Shown: in pieces, positions 1 through 5,846 of the stretch
Layout of the letters: each line of letters begins with the position of its first letter
Position numbering within the stretch: the first letter of the stretch is position 1
Source: Bacteroidales bacterium
GTDB lineage: Bacteria; Bacteroidota; Bacteroidia; Bacteroidales; UBA1402
Assembly (NCBI GenBank): GCA_012511135.1
Contig: JAAZGQ010000088.1
Coordinates: forward strand, 1-5,846
Direction of reading: 5' to 3'
Length of the DNA: 5,846 nt
Translations under genes and position numbers: made by a program
The notes under the pieces: model-generated
What the model was told of the DNA's origin: nothing
The model's database searches: none
Seen by the model: the letters and a program-made list of their open reading frames with translations, nothing else

Positions 1-2136
1 ATGCCCAGGCCCAGCCTGATTAGTTTGCATGTTCTGAACAACAAAATTGAGCCGGGCGTTCCTGTTGATAATAAAGTTTATTTGGAAAAACAGCTCTATG
101 CAAGTTCTGATTTGGTAATTCCCAAAAAAGACAAGTCTTTTTCCTTGGAATTCAGTGCTCTGGATTATGAGTTCCCTGAACGTATTAGTTATGCCTACTA
201 TTTGGAGGGTTTTGACGAACATTGGACCATGGTGGGACCGGATCGTCGTTTTGTTTATTACACCAACCTTAAACAGGGGCGTTACGTGTTTATGCTCAGA
301 TGTACCAACAGCGATGGTTTATGGTCAGACAAAATCACCCGCTTTCCCATTGTAATACGTCCTCCTTTTTACCAAAGTAACTTGTTTCGTATAGTGTTAC
401 TCCTTTTATTATTGGGGCTTGCTCTGTTTTTTATTATGACCAGAGAAAACAGAATCAAACGCAAGCGGGCAGAATTGGAAGTCAAGGTGAAAGAAAGAAC
501 CATTGAGCTTCAGGAGGCTTACCGAAAGGTGGAGGTTCTGAACCAGGAGAAATTGTCAGTATTTACCAATATAACTCACGAATTCAAAACACCCTTAAGT
601 CTGATTATGGGGCCCATCAAAAGGATGATTAATCAGAGCAATGATCCTGTAGTTTTGGATCAGTTGCAGCTCGCTGAACGCAATGCGGAACGCTTGCTGA
701 GCCTGGTCAATCAGTTGATGGATTTTAGAAAAGTAGAAGAAAAAGCCTGTAAACTGCATAAAACCCGGGGTAATTTGCTCGATCTGGCCCGTGAAGTTTT
801 GTTTCCTTTTGCCGATTTAGTAGAAATGCGCTTCATTCAATGTTCTTTGCTGTCAAGGTTAAAAACTCCGGAGCTTATTTTTGATGCTGAGATTTTGCGT
901 AAAATTCTGAGCAATTTATTATCGAATGCAGTAAAATATACGCCTGACTACGGCAGCATAAAAATCAAGCTTTTCGATATTCAAATAAATCAGGCCGACT
1001 GGATAAGAATAACGGTCAGTGATAGTGGCAAAGGTATTCCCGAAGATGAACTCGAAAAAATCTTCGAACGTTTTTATCAGATCAAAGAACAACAAAGCTA
1101 TCAGGTCAGCGGACAATCAGGGACAGGGGTCGGTCTGTTTTTGTGCAGAGAACTTGCTCAACTGCACGAGGGCATAATATATGCAACCAACAACCGTCTG
1201 GGTGGAGCCCGTTTTGTGCTGGAATTTCCCGCAGAGTTTCCAGATCATTCAAATGGAGATACAAAAGAAGCAAAAGCCGGTTTAGCAAGGGCTGCTGATA
1301 TTGCTGACGATGATTCTCAGGAAGAAATTAGTCAGATTAATACGGTCTCGCAACAAGGTCTCAATTCGGGGAAACCCCTTATTTTGCTCGTAGAAGATAA
1401 TAAGGATATGCGTCAGTATCTGACGTCCTTTCTGGAGGATCAGTATACTATTTTGGAAGCCGTGGATGGTGAAGAGGGTTGGATAATGGTAGAGCGTTAT
1501 TTGCCCGATATTGTTATAAGTGATGTTATGATGCCGCGTATGGATGGTATTCAATTGTGTCGAAAAATTAAAACTGAGTTTAAGACTTCTCACATTCCTG
1601 TAATTCTTTTGACAGCTTTCAGCAATTTAAATAAAGAAATCGAAGGTCTGGAATCCGGAGCCAACGATTATGTGCCTAAACCTCTGGATGAGCGCCTGCT
1701 CAAGGCAAAAATCAAAAATATACTACAGCTGCGGGAGCGTATTCACAAAAATTTCTCCGAAAACATGAATACCAGTCAGCTTGTAGTAGCAGATAATTCC
1801 CCCGATAGATATTTGATGGATAAAATGATGAAAATCGTTCAGTTTCGCTATGCTGATCCTTTGTTTAATGTGAGTATTTTTATCGAAGAGCTGGGCATTT
1901 CCCGCAGTTTGTTACACAAAAAATTACAGTCTTTGGTTGGGCAATCGGCCGGGCGTTTTATTAGGAATTATCGTTTGAACAAAGCCAAAGAAATTTTAAG
2001 TAATAATCCGGCCATGAATATTTCGGAAATTGCCTATTCGGTGGGATTCAATGATCCAAAGTATTTCACCCGCTGTTTTACCAAACGCTATGGGACGAGC
2101 CCCAGTAATTATTCCGGGAATCTGCATGAAGGCTAA
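1..2136 (+). CDS. Hybrid two-component system (HTCS) sensor kinase/response regulator, 5'-truncated by the window edge
   Basis: This is the C-terminal 711 residues of a one-protein two-component system; family members are about 1,300-1,400 aa, with periplasmic beta-propeller sensor repeats that would lie upstream. In order (numbered from base 1): Y_Y_Y domain about 44-119 (LEGFDEHW, GLWSD), one transmembrane segment about 128-146, coiled-coil linker about 150-188, HisKA with phosphoacceptor H193 in THEFKTPLS, HATPase about 285-410 (N-box N309, G1 box DSGKGI 341-346, G2 box GTGVGL 374-379), an acidic linker about 411-456, receiver about 460-575 (acid pocket E465/D466, phosphoacceptor D508, T538, K560), and an AraC-type helix-turn-helix about 605-705. 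All catalytic residues are present, so it should be active. It is expected to sense a periplasmic ligand, often a glycan, and to bind DNA as an inner-membrane protein. The Met at base 1 is probably internal, because homologues continue upstream through a propeller. The ligand cannot be read from this fragment. Confidence 0.95.
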   Translation: MPRPSLISLHVLNNKIEPGVPVDNKVYLEKQLYASSDLVIPKKDKSFSLEFSALDYEFPERISYAYYLEGFDEHWTMVGPDRRFVYYTNLKQGRYVFMLRCTNSDGLWSDKITRFPIVIRPPFYQSNLFRIVLLLLLLGLALFFIMTRENRIKRKRAELEVKVKERTIELQEAYRKVEVLNQEKLSVFTNITHEFKTPLSLIMGPIKRMINQSNDPVVLDQLQLAERNAERLLSLVNQLMDFRKVEEKACKLHKTRGNLLDLAREVLFPFADLVEMRFIQCSLLSRLKTPELIFDAEILRKILSNLLSNAVKYTPDYGSIKIKLFDIQINQADWIRITVSDSGKGIPEDELEKIFERFYQIKEQQSYQVSGQSGTGVGLFLCRELAQLHEGIIYATNNRLGGARFVLEFPAEFPDHSNGDTKEAKAGLARAADIADDDSQEEISQINTVSQQGLNSGKPLILLVEDNKDMRQYLTSFLEDQYTILEAVDGEEGWIMVERYLPDIVISDVMMPRMDGIQLCRKIKTEFKTSHIPVILLTAFSNLNKEIEGLESGANDYVPKPLDERLLKAKIKNILQLRERIHKNFSENMNTSQLVVADNSPDRYLMDKMMKIVQFRYADPLFNVSIFIEELGISRSLLHKKLQSLVGQSAGRFIRNYRLNKAKEILSNNPAMNISEIAYSVGFNDPKYFTRCFTKRYGTSPSNYSGNLHEG

Positions 2137-3019
2137 AGAATTCCTTTTTATTTTTTGTCTGATGTACTTTATGCCGTACAGCTTTGCGAAAAATATTATT
2201 GATTTGCAGGACAGTCTGCGAATTACTGAGCCGATTTCCTTTTGTGTATCAACAGCAAGACAAGAAATAAATATACTCAGTATCACTAAGGCTGATAAAA
2301 GGTATAATGCTTTGGTATCAAATTCCGAAACAGAGCTCAAAAGCAATTGGTATTCCTTTGAAAGACCGGAGCCTTTTTATTTGAGATACTATCTTAAACA
2401 GAGTATAACTCCCGTGGCAATGGCTGCTCTGGGCTTGGGAATTCTGGGAATGACCGATATTAAGCTACAGCTCCAGGAAAATTTAAATTGGAATAAGGAC
2501 TTGAAAGTACCTATGTATGATGATCAGCTGAGGCACGCCCCTTATGCTATTGGGCTTATACTTCCGCTTTTCGGAAAATATCCCAAACACAAGCTTTTGC
2601 ATTTGATCCCACTGGTAACCGGCTCTTATTTGTTGGCCGACGGAGTAGTACATCAACTAAAGGCTTATACAGCAATGGCCCGTCCTAACGGGGCACAGGA
2701 GTATGATGCTTTTCCCTCTCAACACAGTTCAATGGCCTTTGTGGCTGCTACCATTCTTCATCACGAATTTGGTAGTTACAGCCCCTGGATTTCCGTAGGC
2801 GGATATACCCTGGCCACTTGGGTAGCCTATTCCAGACTGGCTCAAAATCATCACTGGACGAGTGATGTGCTGACAGGTGCAGCTGTAGGGATGCTCAGTA
2901 CCCATTTGGTTTATCTTGCTTACGATTTTCTTTCGGATATTTTTACCAGAAAGAACCTGGCACTCTATCCTTATCTGATCGAAGGCGGTGGTGGCGTATA
3001 TTTATCTTTTTCGTTTTAA
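2126..3019 (+). CDS. PAP2-family (type 2 phosphatidic acid phosphatase) membrane phosphatase
   Basis: A 297-aa protein with the three-part PAP2 active site: K179-x6-R186-P187, P197-S-Q-H200-S, and S236-R237-x5-H243-x3-D247. H200 is the expected nucleophile and H243/D247 the relay pair. The family hydrolyses phosphomonoesters or pyrophosphates of lipids such as phosphatidic acid, undecaprenyl pyrophosphate or lipid A; the substrate cannot be told here. The ATG at 2126 was chosen because it gives a signal peptide (positive KAK, hydrophobic core about 5-18, possible cleavage after SFA at 21). The frame is open further upstream to 2030, but that part only reads through the HTCS coding sequence. 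Residues about 22-85 form a hydrophilic, probably periplasmic region; hydrophobic segments follow at about 93-110, 138-150, 158-172, 218-235 and 246-265. The second motif has Gln where PSGH is usual. The start overlaps the HTCS stop by 11 bp, suggesting co-transcription and translational coupling. The C-terminus is Gly-rich and ends in alternating aromatics (VYLSFSF). Confidence 0.88.
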   Translation: MKAKEFLFIFCLMYFMPYSFAKNIIDLQDSLRITEPISFCVSTARQEINILSITKADKRYNALVSNSETELKSNWYSFERPEPFYLRYYLKQSITPVAMAALGLGILGMTDIKLQLQENLNWNKDLKVPMYDDQLRHAPYAIGLILPLFGKYPKHKLLHLIPLVTGSYLLADGVVHQLKAYTAMARPNGAQEYDAFPSQHSSMAFVAATILHHEFGSYSPWISVGGYTLATWVAYSRLAQNHHWTSDVLTGAAVGMLSTHLVYLAYDFLSDIFTRKNLALYPYLIEGGGGVYLSFSF

Positions 3020-3055
3020 GCCGGAACGGACAAAGAATAAAAATTCATCGAAATC

Positions 3056-3087
3056 TTGATTTGTCTGAATATTTTTTTCTACCTTTG
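3056..3087 (+). promoter_or_regulatory. Bacteroidetes-type promoter for the yceD-rpmF group
   Basis: TACCTTTG at 3080-3087 matches the Bacteroidetes -7 consensus TAnnTTTG exactly. An upstream -33 element can be read as TTTG at 3060-3063 (16-nt spacer, slightly short) or as TTG at 3056-3058 (21-nt spacer). An A/T-rich stretch lies between. Transcription would start near 3091-3095, leaving a leader of about 20 nt before the GTG of yceD. It sits in the 93-nt gap after the PAP2 gene, the only sizeable gap before the housekeeping genes. The start site is inferred, not seen. Confidence 0.7.
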
Positions 3088-3112
3088 CGCGGTTTTTTAG
3101 TCAGTACGACAG

Positions 3113-3667
3113 GTGGGTAAACTCGATAAATTTAAACTTCCGTTGAAAAGTTTGAGCCTTGGAACTCATGTTTTTGAATTTCAGCTTGATACACCTTGGT
3201 TTGAATTGATGGACGGACCGGATGTGCAAAAAGGCAAGCTTAATGCCATTGTACGGGTTATTAACACCGGGAATTTGTATGATTTGCGTTTCGAGTTAAG
3301 CGGCGGAGTACAAGTGCCTTGCGACAGATGTCTGGACGATATGACGATAGAAGTGGACCAGAAAAGTCAGCTCTTTGTCAAATTCGGGCCTGAATTTTTC
3401 GAAGAAAGTGAAGACATGATTGTTGTTCCCGAAAGAGAAGGAGAACTCAACGTTGCCTGGTTTTTGTACGAATTGATCGTTTTCAGCATTCCTTTGAAAC
3501 ATGTACATGCTCCGGGTAAATGCAACAAAACGATGATGATCAAGCTCAAAAAACACATGGCCGGGCCCAAAGACGAAGAAGAGGCCGAAGTGGATTTTAC
3601 AGACGAGGAGGATTTTGAGGCTGCAGATGACAACGATCCGGTTTCAGGCTCTGCCTGGGAAGACTAG
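3113..3667 (+). CDS. yceD: DUF177/YceD family protein, large-subunit (23S rRNA/bL32) associated
   Basis: A 184-aa protein of the DUF177 family, which is nearly always encoded just before rpmF; in plants and E. coli, members are linked to 23S rRNA accumulation or processing. Diagnostic stretches are VPCDRCLDDM (68-77), ELNVAWFLYELI (111-122) and IPLKHVHAPGKCNK (126-139). C70, C73 and C137, with H130/H132 nearby, could form a metal site, though this is inference. Residues 151-184 form a strongly acidic, probably disordered tail, common in the family. The GTG at 3113 was chosen because the family-like N-terminus MGKLDKFKLPLKSL begins there and a TAG lies in frame at 3098-3100; the next in-frame ATG (3209) would remove 32 conserved residues. 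No Shine-Dalgarno sequence is evident. It is first in the group behind the promoter ending at 3087, and rpmF follows after 42 nt. The exact biochemical activity in Bacteroidetes is not established. Confidence 0.9.
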   Translation: MGKLDKFKLPLKSLSLGTHVFEFQLDTPWFELMDGPDVQKGKLNAIVRVINTGNLYDLRFELSGGVQVPCDRCLDDMTIEVDQKSQLFVKFGPEFFEESEDMIVVPEREGELNVAWFLYELIVFSIPLKHVHAPGKCNKTMMIKLKKHMAGPKDEEEAEVDFTDEEDFEAADDNDPVSGSAWED

Positions 3668-3709
3668 AAAAAGAAAACAGATAATAATTAATTTAAAATA
3701 TATAATCAA

Positions 3710-3892
3710 ATGGCACACCCTAAGCACAAACATTCGAATACCAGAACAGCCAAAAGAAGAACGCATTACAAAGCAGAACTTCCCACACTGGCTGTTTGTC
3801 CCAATTGTGGCGCCCAGTATATTTTCCATACTGTTTGTGGAGAATGCGGCTATTATCGCGGAAAATTGGCGATTGAGCAAAAAGAGTCCTGA
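3710..3892 (+). CDS. rpmF: 50S ribosomal protein bL32
   Basis: A 60-aa basic protein, the normal length for bL32. It opens with the family signature MAHPKHKHSNTRTAKRRTHY, a basic rRNA-binding tail. A four-cysteine zinc ribbon follows: C30-x2-C33 and C43-x2-C46. Because all four cysteines are intact, this is the zinc-binding form, not the cysteine-less paralogue some bacteria use in zinc starvation. It is part of the large ribosomal subunit. The 42 nt upstream is almost purely A/T with no Shine-Dalgarno sequence and no visible promoter, so it is probably co-transcribed with yceD. A hairpin with a T run lies 66 nt past its stop and may end this transcript. Confidence 0.97.
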   Translation: MAHPKHKHSNTRTAKRRTHYKAELPTLAVCPNCGAQYIFHTVCGECGYYRGKLAIEQKES

Positions 3893-3951
3893 TCAAAGGG
3901 CCTTTTCTCGGAAATTGCTTCTTCCGCAGTAGAGATACGCTGGCAGAAGAC

Positions 3952-3980
3952 TTGGTATAACGGATGTCACAATATATATG
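3952..3980 (+). promoter_or_regulatory. Weak candidate promoter for era, embedded in the hairpin
   Basis: TTG at 3952-3954 and TATATATG at 3973-3980 are 18 nt apart. The second element differs from TAnnTTTG at one position. Transcription from it would start at about 3984-3990, so the RNA would carry only the 3' arm of the hairpin and could not form the terminator. That logic is attractive, but in A/T-rich DNA such a one-mismatch motif can easily arise by chance. Confidence 0.25.
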
Positions 3981-4015
3981 GTGTTACGTATATAACGTGA
4001 ATATCCGTTTTTTTT
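3959..4015 (+). terminator. Long hairpin plus T run between rpmF and era (intrinsic terminator or attenuator)
   Basis: Hand pairing gives a lower stem of 12 bp: AACGGATG (3959-3966) with 4002-4009 (one G-T wobble), then TCAC (3967-3970) with GTGA (3997-4000), with A4001 bulged. After a 2x2 internal loop (AA/AC), an upper stem of 8 bp pairs 3973-3980 with 3987-3994 (one G-T wobble), closed by the loop GTGTTA (3981-3986). Eight T follow at 4008-4015, two of them also pairing at the base of the stem. This is the form of a Rho-independent terminator for rpmF transcripts, although the upper stem is A/T-rich. It ends 13 nt before the era ATG, which suggests partial read-through, attenuation, or a separate start for era. 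Because the flanking A run is short, it is unlikely to work well in the opposite direction. Confidence 0.72.
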
Positions 4016-4028
4016 ATTGATACAGATT

Positions 4029-4910
4029 ATGCATAAATCCGGTTTTGTAAATATTGTTGGGAATCCGAATGTCGGAAAGTCAAGCCTGATGAATGTTCTG
4101 GTGGGCGAAAAGATGTCAATTATCACATCCAAAGCTCAGACCACTCGCCACAGGATATTGGGCATCGTCAACGGGCCTGATTATCAAATAGTGTTTTCGG
4201 ATACTCCAGGCGTATTAAAGCCCAAATACAAATTGCAGGAAAGCATGCTGAATTTTTCTTCATCTGCCCTGATTGATGCGGATATATTGTTGTATATAAC
4301 CGATACCGTAGAGAAGATTGAGAAAAATGAAAGCTTTCTCGAAAAAGTAAAGCAAAGTACAGTGCCTGTGCTGGCCATCATTAACAAAATTGATTTAAGC
4401 AGCGAAGAGGCACTTCAAAAACAGGTTCAGAGCATACAAACGCTTTTACCACAGGCCGAAATTATTCCAATGTCGGCTCTGCACAAATTTGGCCTGGATT
4501 ACTTAATGAAACGTATTCTGGCTTTGCTGCCCGAATCGCCGCCTTATTTTGGAAAAGAGGCCCTGACAGATCGTCCGGCGCGTTTTTTTGTATCAGAAAT
4601 AATTCGTGAAAAGATTCTGCTCTATTATCAACAGGAAATTCCCTACGCCGTTGAGGTACTAGTGGAAACATACAAAGAAGAGAAAGAAAAAATATACATA
4701 ACAGCCCTGATCCTGGTTGAGCGGGAATCTCAAAAAGGAATTATTATTGGCCATCAGGGCAAAGCACTAAAAAAACTGGGGACTATGGCTCGCCAGGATA
4801 TTGAACGTTTTACCGGAAAGAAAGTCTTTCTGGAATTGTTTGTTAAGGTCGAAAAAGACTGGCGTACAAACGAGAAAAGTTTAAAGAATTTCGGATACAT
4901 TCAGGATTAA
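4029..4910 (+). CDS. era: GTPase Era, 30S ribosome assembly factor
   Basis: A 293-aa protein, full length for Era, which binds the 3' end of 16S rRNA and helps 30S maturation at the inner face of the membrane. GTPase motifs: G1 GNPNVGKSS (11-19), G2 region QTTRHR (37-42), G3 DTPG (58-61), G4 NKID (119-122), G5 SAL (149-151). The C-terminal KH domain carries its GxxG loop as GHQG (241-244) within IIIGHQGKALKKLG, and the protein ends in the usual DWR...LKNFGY region. The ATG at 4029 was chosen because the family N-terminus MHKSGFVNIVGNPNVGKS begins there. An in-frame TTG at 4017 would add only four residues and lies against the T run of the hairpin. No Shine-Dalgarno sequence is seen. It is followed after 10 nt by der, so the two are almost certainly one transcript. 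Confidence 0.97.
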   Translation: MHKSGFVNIVGNPNVGKSSLMNVLVGEKMSIITSKAQTTRHRILGIVNGPDYQIVFSDTPGVLKPKYKLQESMLNFSSSALIDADILLYITDTVEKIEKNESFLEKVKQSTVPVLAIINKIDLSSEEALQKQVQSIQTLLPQAEIIPMSALHKFGLDYLMKRILALLPESPPYFGKEALTDRPARFFVSEIIREKILLYYQQEIPYAVEVLVETYKEEKEKIYITALILVERESQKGIIIGHQGKALKKLGTMARQDIERFTGKKVFLELFVKVEKDWRTNEKSLKNFGYIQD

Positions 4911-4920
4911 TTACAGCAAT

Positions 4921-5846
4921 ATGGGAAATATGGTGGCCATAGTTGGCCGTCCCAATGTGGGAAAATCAACTTTATTCAACCGTTTGGTCGAAAGCCGCAA
5001 GGCCATAGTAAACGAAGCAGCCGGTACTACCCGTGACCGGCATTACGGATTTGCTCAATGGAATGGCTGTGAATTTTCGGTGATTGATACCGGAGGTTGG
5101 GTAGAAGGTTCTGATGATGTATTTGAAGAAGCCATCAACAAGCAAGTACAGCTGGCCATCGACGAAGCTGATGTTCTATTGTTCTTGGTTGACGTGGTGC
5201 ATGGCATCACCGACCTGGACCAGAAAGTGGCCTCCCGCTTACGCCGGTTGAACGATCAGCGCCCTGTTCTGTTGGTTGCCAACAAAGCCGATAATTACGA
5301 AATAGGTATGAATGCCGCCGAGTTTTATAAACTGGGTCTGGGTGATCCTGTTCCGATTTCGGCTATCAATGGCTCGGGTACCGGTGATCTCCTGGACAAA
5401 CTGGTTTCAACATTTAACAATACAGAGAATCCCGAAAAAGAACTCGAAGAATTGCCCCGCTATACTATTGTAGGCCGTCCTAACGCAGGAAAATCTTCAT
5501 TGATAAATGCCTTTATCGGAGAAGAAAGACATATTGTGACAGATATTGCAGGAACCACCCGTGATTCGTTGTACACTCGTTTCAATAAATTTGGTTTTGA
5601 TTTTTACCTTGTAGACACAGCCGGTATCCGCAAAAAAAGCAAAGTCACCGAAGACCTGGAGTATTATTCGGTGATGCGTTCCATACGTTCCATCGAGAAT
5701 GCCGATGTCTGTATCTTAATGATTGACGCTACCAGAGGCATCGAAAGTCAGGACATGAATATATTTTCGCTGGTACAGAAAAACAAAAAAGGGCTGGTGG
5801 TTTGTGTGAATAAATGGGATTTGGTCGAAAACAAAAGCACCGAAGC
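4921..5846 (+). CDS. der: GTPase Der (EngA), 50S assembly factor, 3' end cut by the window edge
   Basis: An open frame of 308 codons runs to the right edge without a stop; Der is usually about 435-440 aa, so the last 130 or so residues, including the KH-like domain, lie outside. Two tandem G domains identify it. The first has GRPNVGKST (9-17), DTGG (56-59), NKAD (121-124) and a G5 SA at 147-148. The second has GRPNAGKSS (185-193), DTAG (232-235) and NKWD (297-300). Each has a conserved GTTRD switch I sequence (35-39 and 211-215). An acidic linker (about 168-178) joins them. Der is an essential GTPase for late 50S subunit maturation. The start MGNMVAIVGRPNVGKS fits the family; Met4 (4930) is a less likely alternative. 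It follows era by 10 nt with no promoter between them. No frameshift is seen in the visible part. Confidence 0.97.
   Translation, partial: MGNMVAIVGRPNVGKSTLFNRLVESRKAIVNEAAGTTRDRHYGFAQWNGCEFSVIDTGGWVEGSDDVFEEAINKQVQLAIDEADVLLFLVDVVHGITDLDQKVASRLRRLNDQRPVLLVANKADNYEIGMNAAEFYKLGLGDPVPISAINGSGTGDLLDKLVSTFNNTENPEKELEELPRYTIVGRPNAGKSSLINAFIGEERHIVTDIAGTTRDSLYTRFNKFGFDFYLVDTAGIRKKSKVTEDLEYYSVMRSIRSIENADVCILMIDATRGIESQDMNIFSLVQKNKKGLVVCVNKWDLVENKSTE

Noticed and set aside
1..3. ATG at base 1 as the true start of the sensor gene
   Set aside because: The frame opens at the window edge and the protein begins just before the Y_Y_Y domain, with no signal peptide or sensor propellers; a truncated 5' end explains it better.
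919..1593. Minus-strand open frames of 60-103 codons inside the kinase gene
   Set aside because: They lie opposite a strongly conserved coding sequence, resemble no family, and have no promoter or neighbour support.
2030..2125. Longer N-terminus for the PAP2 protein, starting at the upstream in-frame ATG
   Set aside because: It overlaps about 100 bp of the HTCS helix-turn-helix coding sequence, and its translation puts 32 non-signal residues before a clear signal peptide that starts at 2126.
1996..2346. Minus-strand 116-codon frame across the HTCS-PAP2 junction
   Set aside because: It runs antisense to two well-supported genes and its translation has no recognisable domain.
3020..3059. Terminator after the PAP2 gene
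   Set aside because: Only a 3-bp CCG/CGG stem and a short AAAT/ATTT pairing can be drawn, with no following T run, so no terminator is supported.
3893..3908. AAAGGGCCTTTT palindrome-like sequence just after rpmF as a terminator
   Set aside because: The arms are only 5 bp with no room for a loop, so it cannot form a stable hairpin; the structure at 3959-4015 is far better.
3615..3932. 105-codon + strand frame overlapping the end of yceD and all of rpmF
   Set aside because: It is out of frame with rpmF, whose translation is unmistakable; this is a shadow frame.
4017..4028. TTG start for era at 4017
   Set aside because: It adds only four residues not expected in the family, touches the T run of the hairpin, and a proper ATG giving the family N-terminus lies at 4029.

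Overview
The window reads as chromosomal DNA from a Bacteroidetes (Bacteroidota) bacterium, most likely near the Bacteroidales. Three things support this: a hybrid two-component sensor of the one-polypeptide kind typical of the phylum, a TAnnTTTG-type promoter element (TACCTTTG) instead of an E. coli -10 box, and A/T-rich translation starts without Shine-Dalgarno sequences. All genes lie on the + strand.

Layout: (1) Positions 1-2136 hold the C-terminal part of a hybrid two-component system (HTCS) regulator. It has a Y_Y_Y domain, one membrane span, a histidine kinase, a receiver and an AraC-type DNA-binding domain; the sensor propellers lie upstream of the window. (2) Positions 2126-3019 hold an exported or membrane PAP2-family phosphatase whose start codon overlaps the end of the HTCS gene by 11 bp. 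(3) A promoter at about 3056-3087 begins a housekeeping group: a DUF177/YceD protein (3113-3667, GTG start), ribosomal protein bL32 rpmF (3710-3892), the GTPase era (4029-4910) and the GTPase der (4921 to the right edge, incomplete).

The first two genes look like a sensor-regulator and a co-transcribed lipid or pyrophosphate phosphatase. The second group is a ribosome-centred operon: bL32 is a 50S protein, YceD is its usual partner, Era acts in 30S maturation and Der in 50S maturation.

The most interesting non-coding feature is a long, nearly complete hairpin (3959-4009) followed by an 8-T run, ending only 13 nt before the era ATG. It looks like an intrinsic terminator or attenuator that would separate yceD-rpmF from era-der. 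A weak promoter-like motif is buried in its 5' arm. The fabH gene often found between rpmF and era in Bacteroides is absent here. No novel defence system, mobile element, CRISPR array, tRNA or rRNA was seen; most of the window is ordinary core genome.
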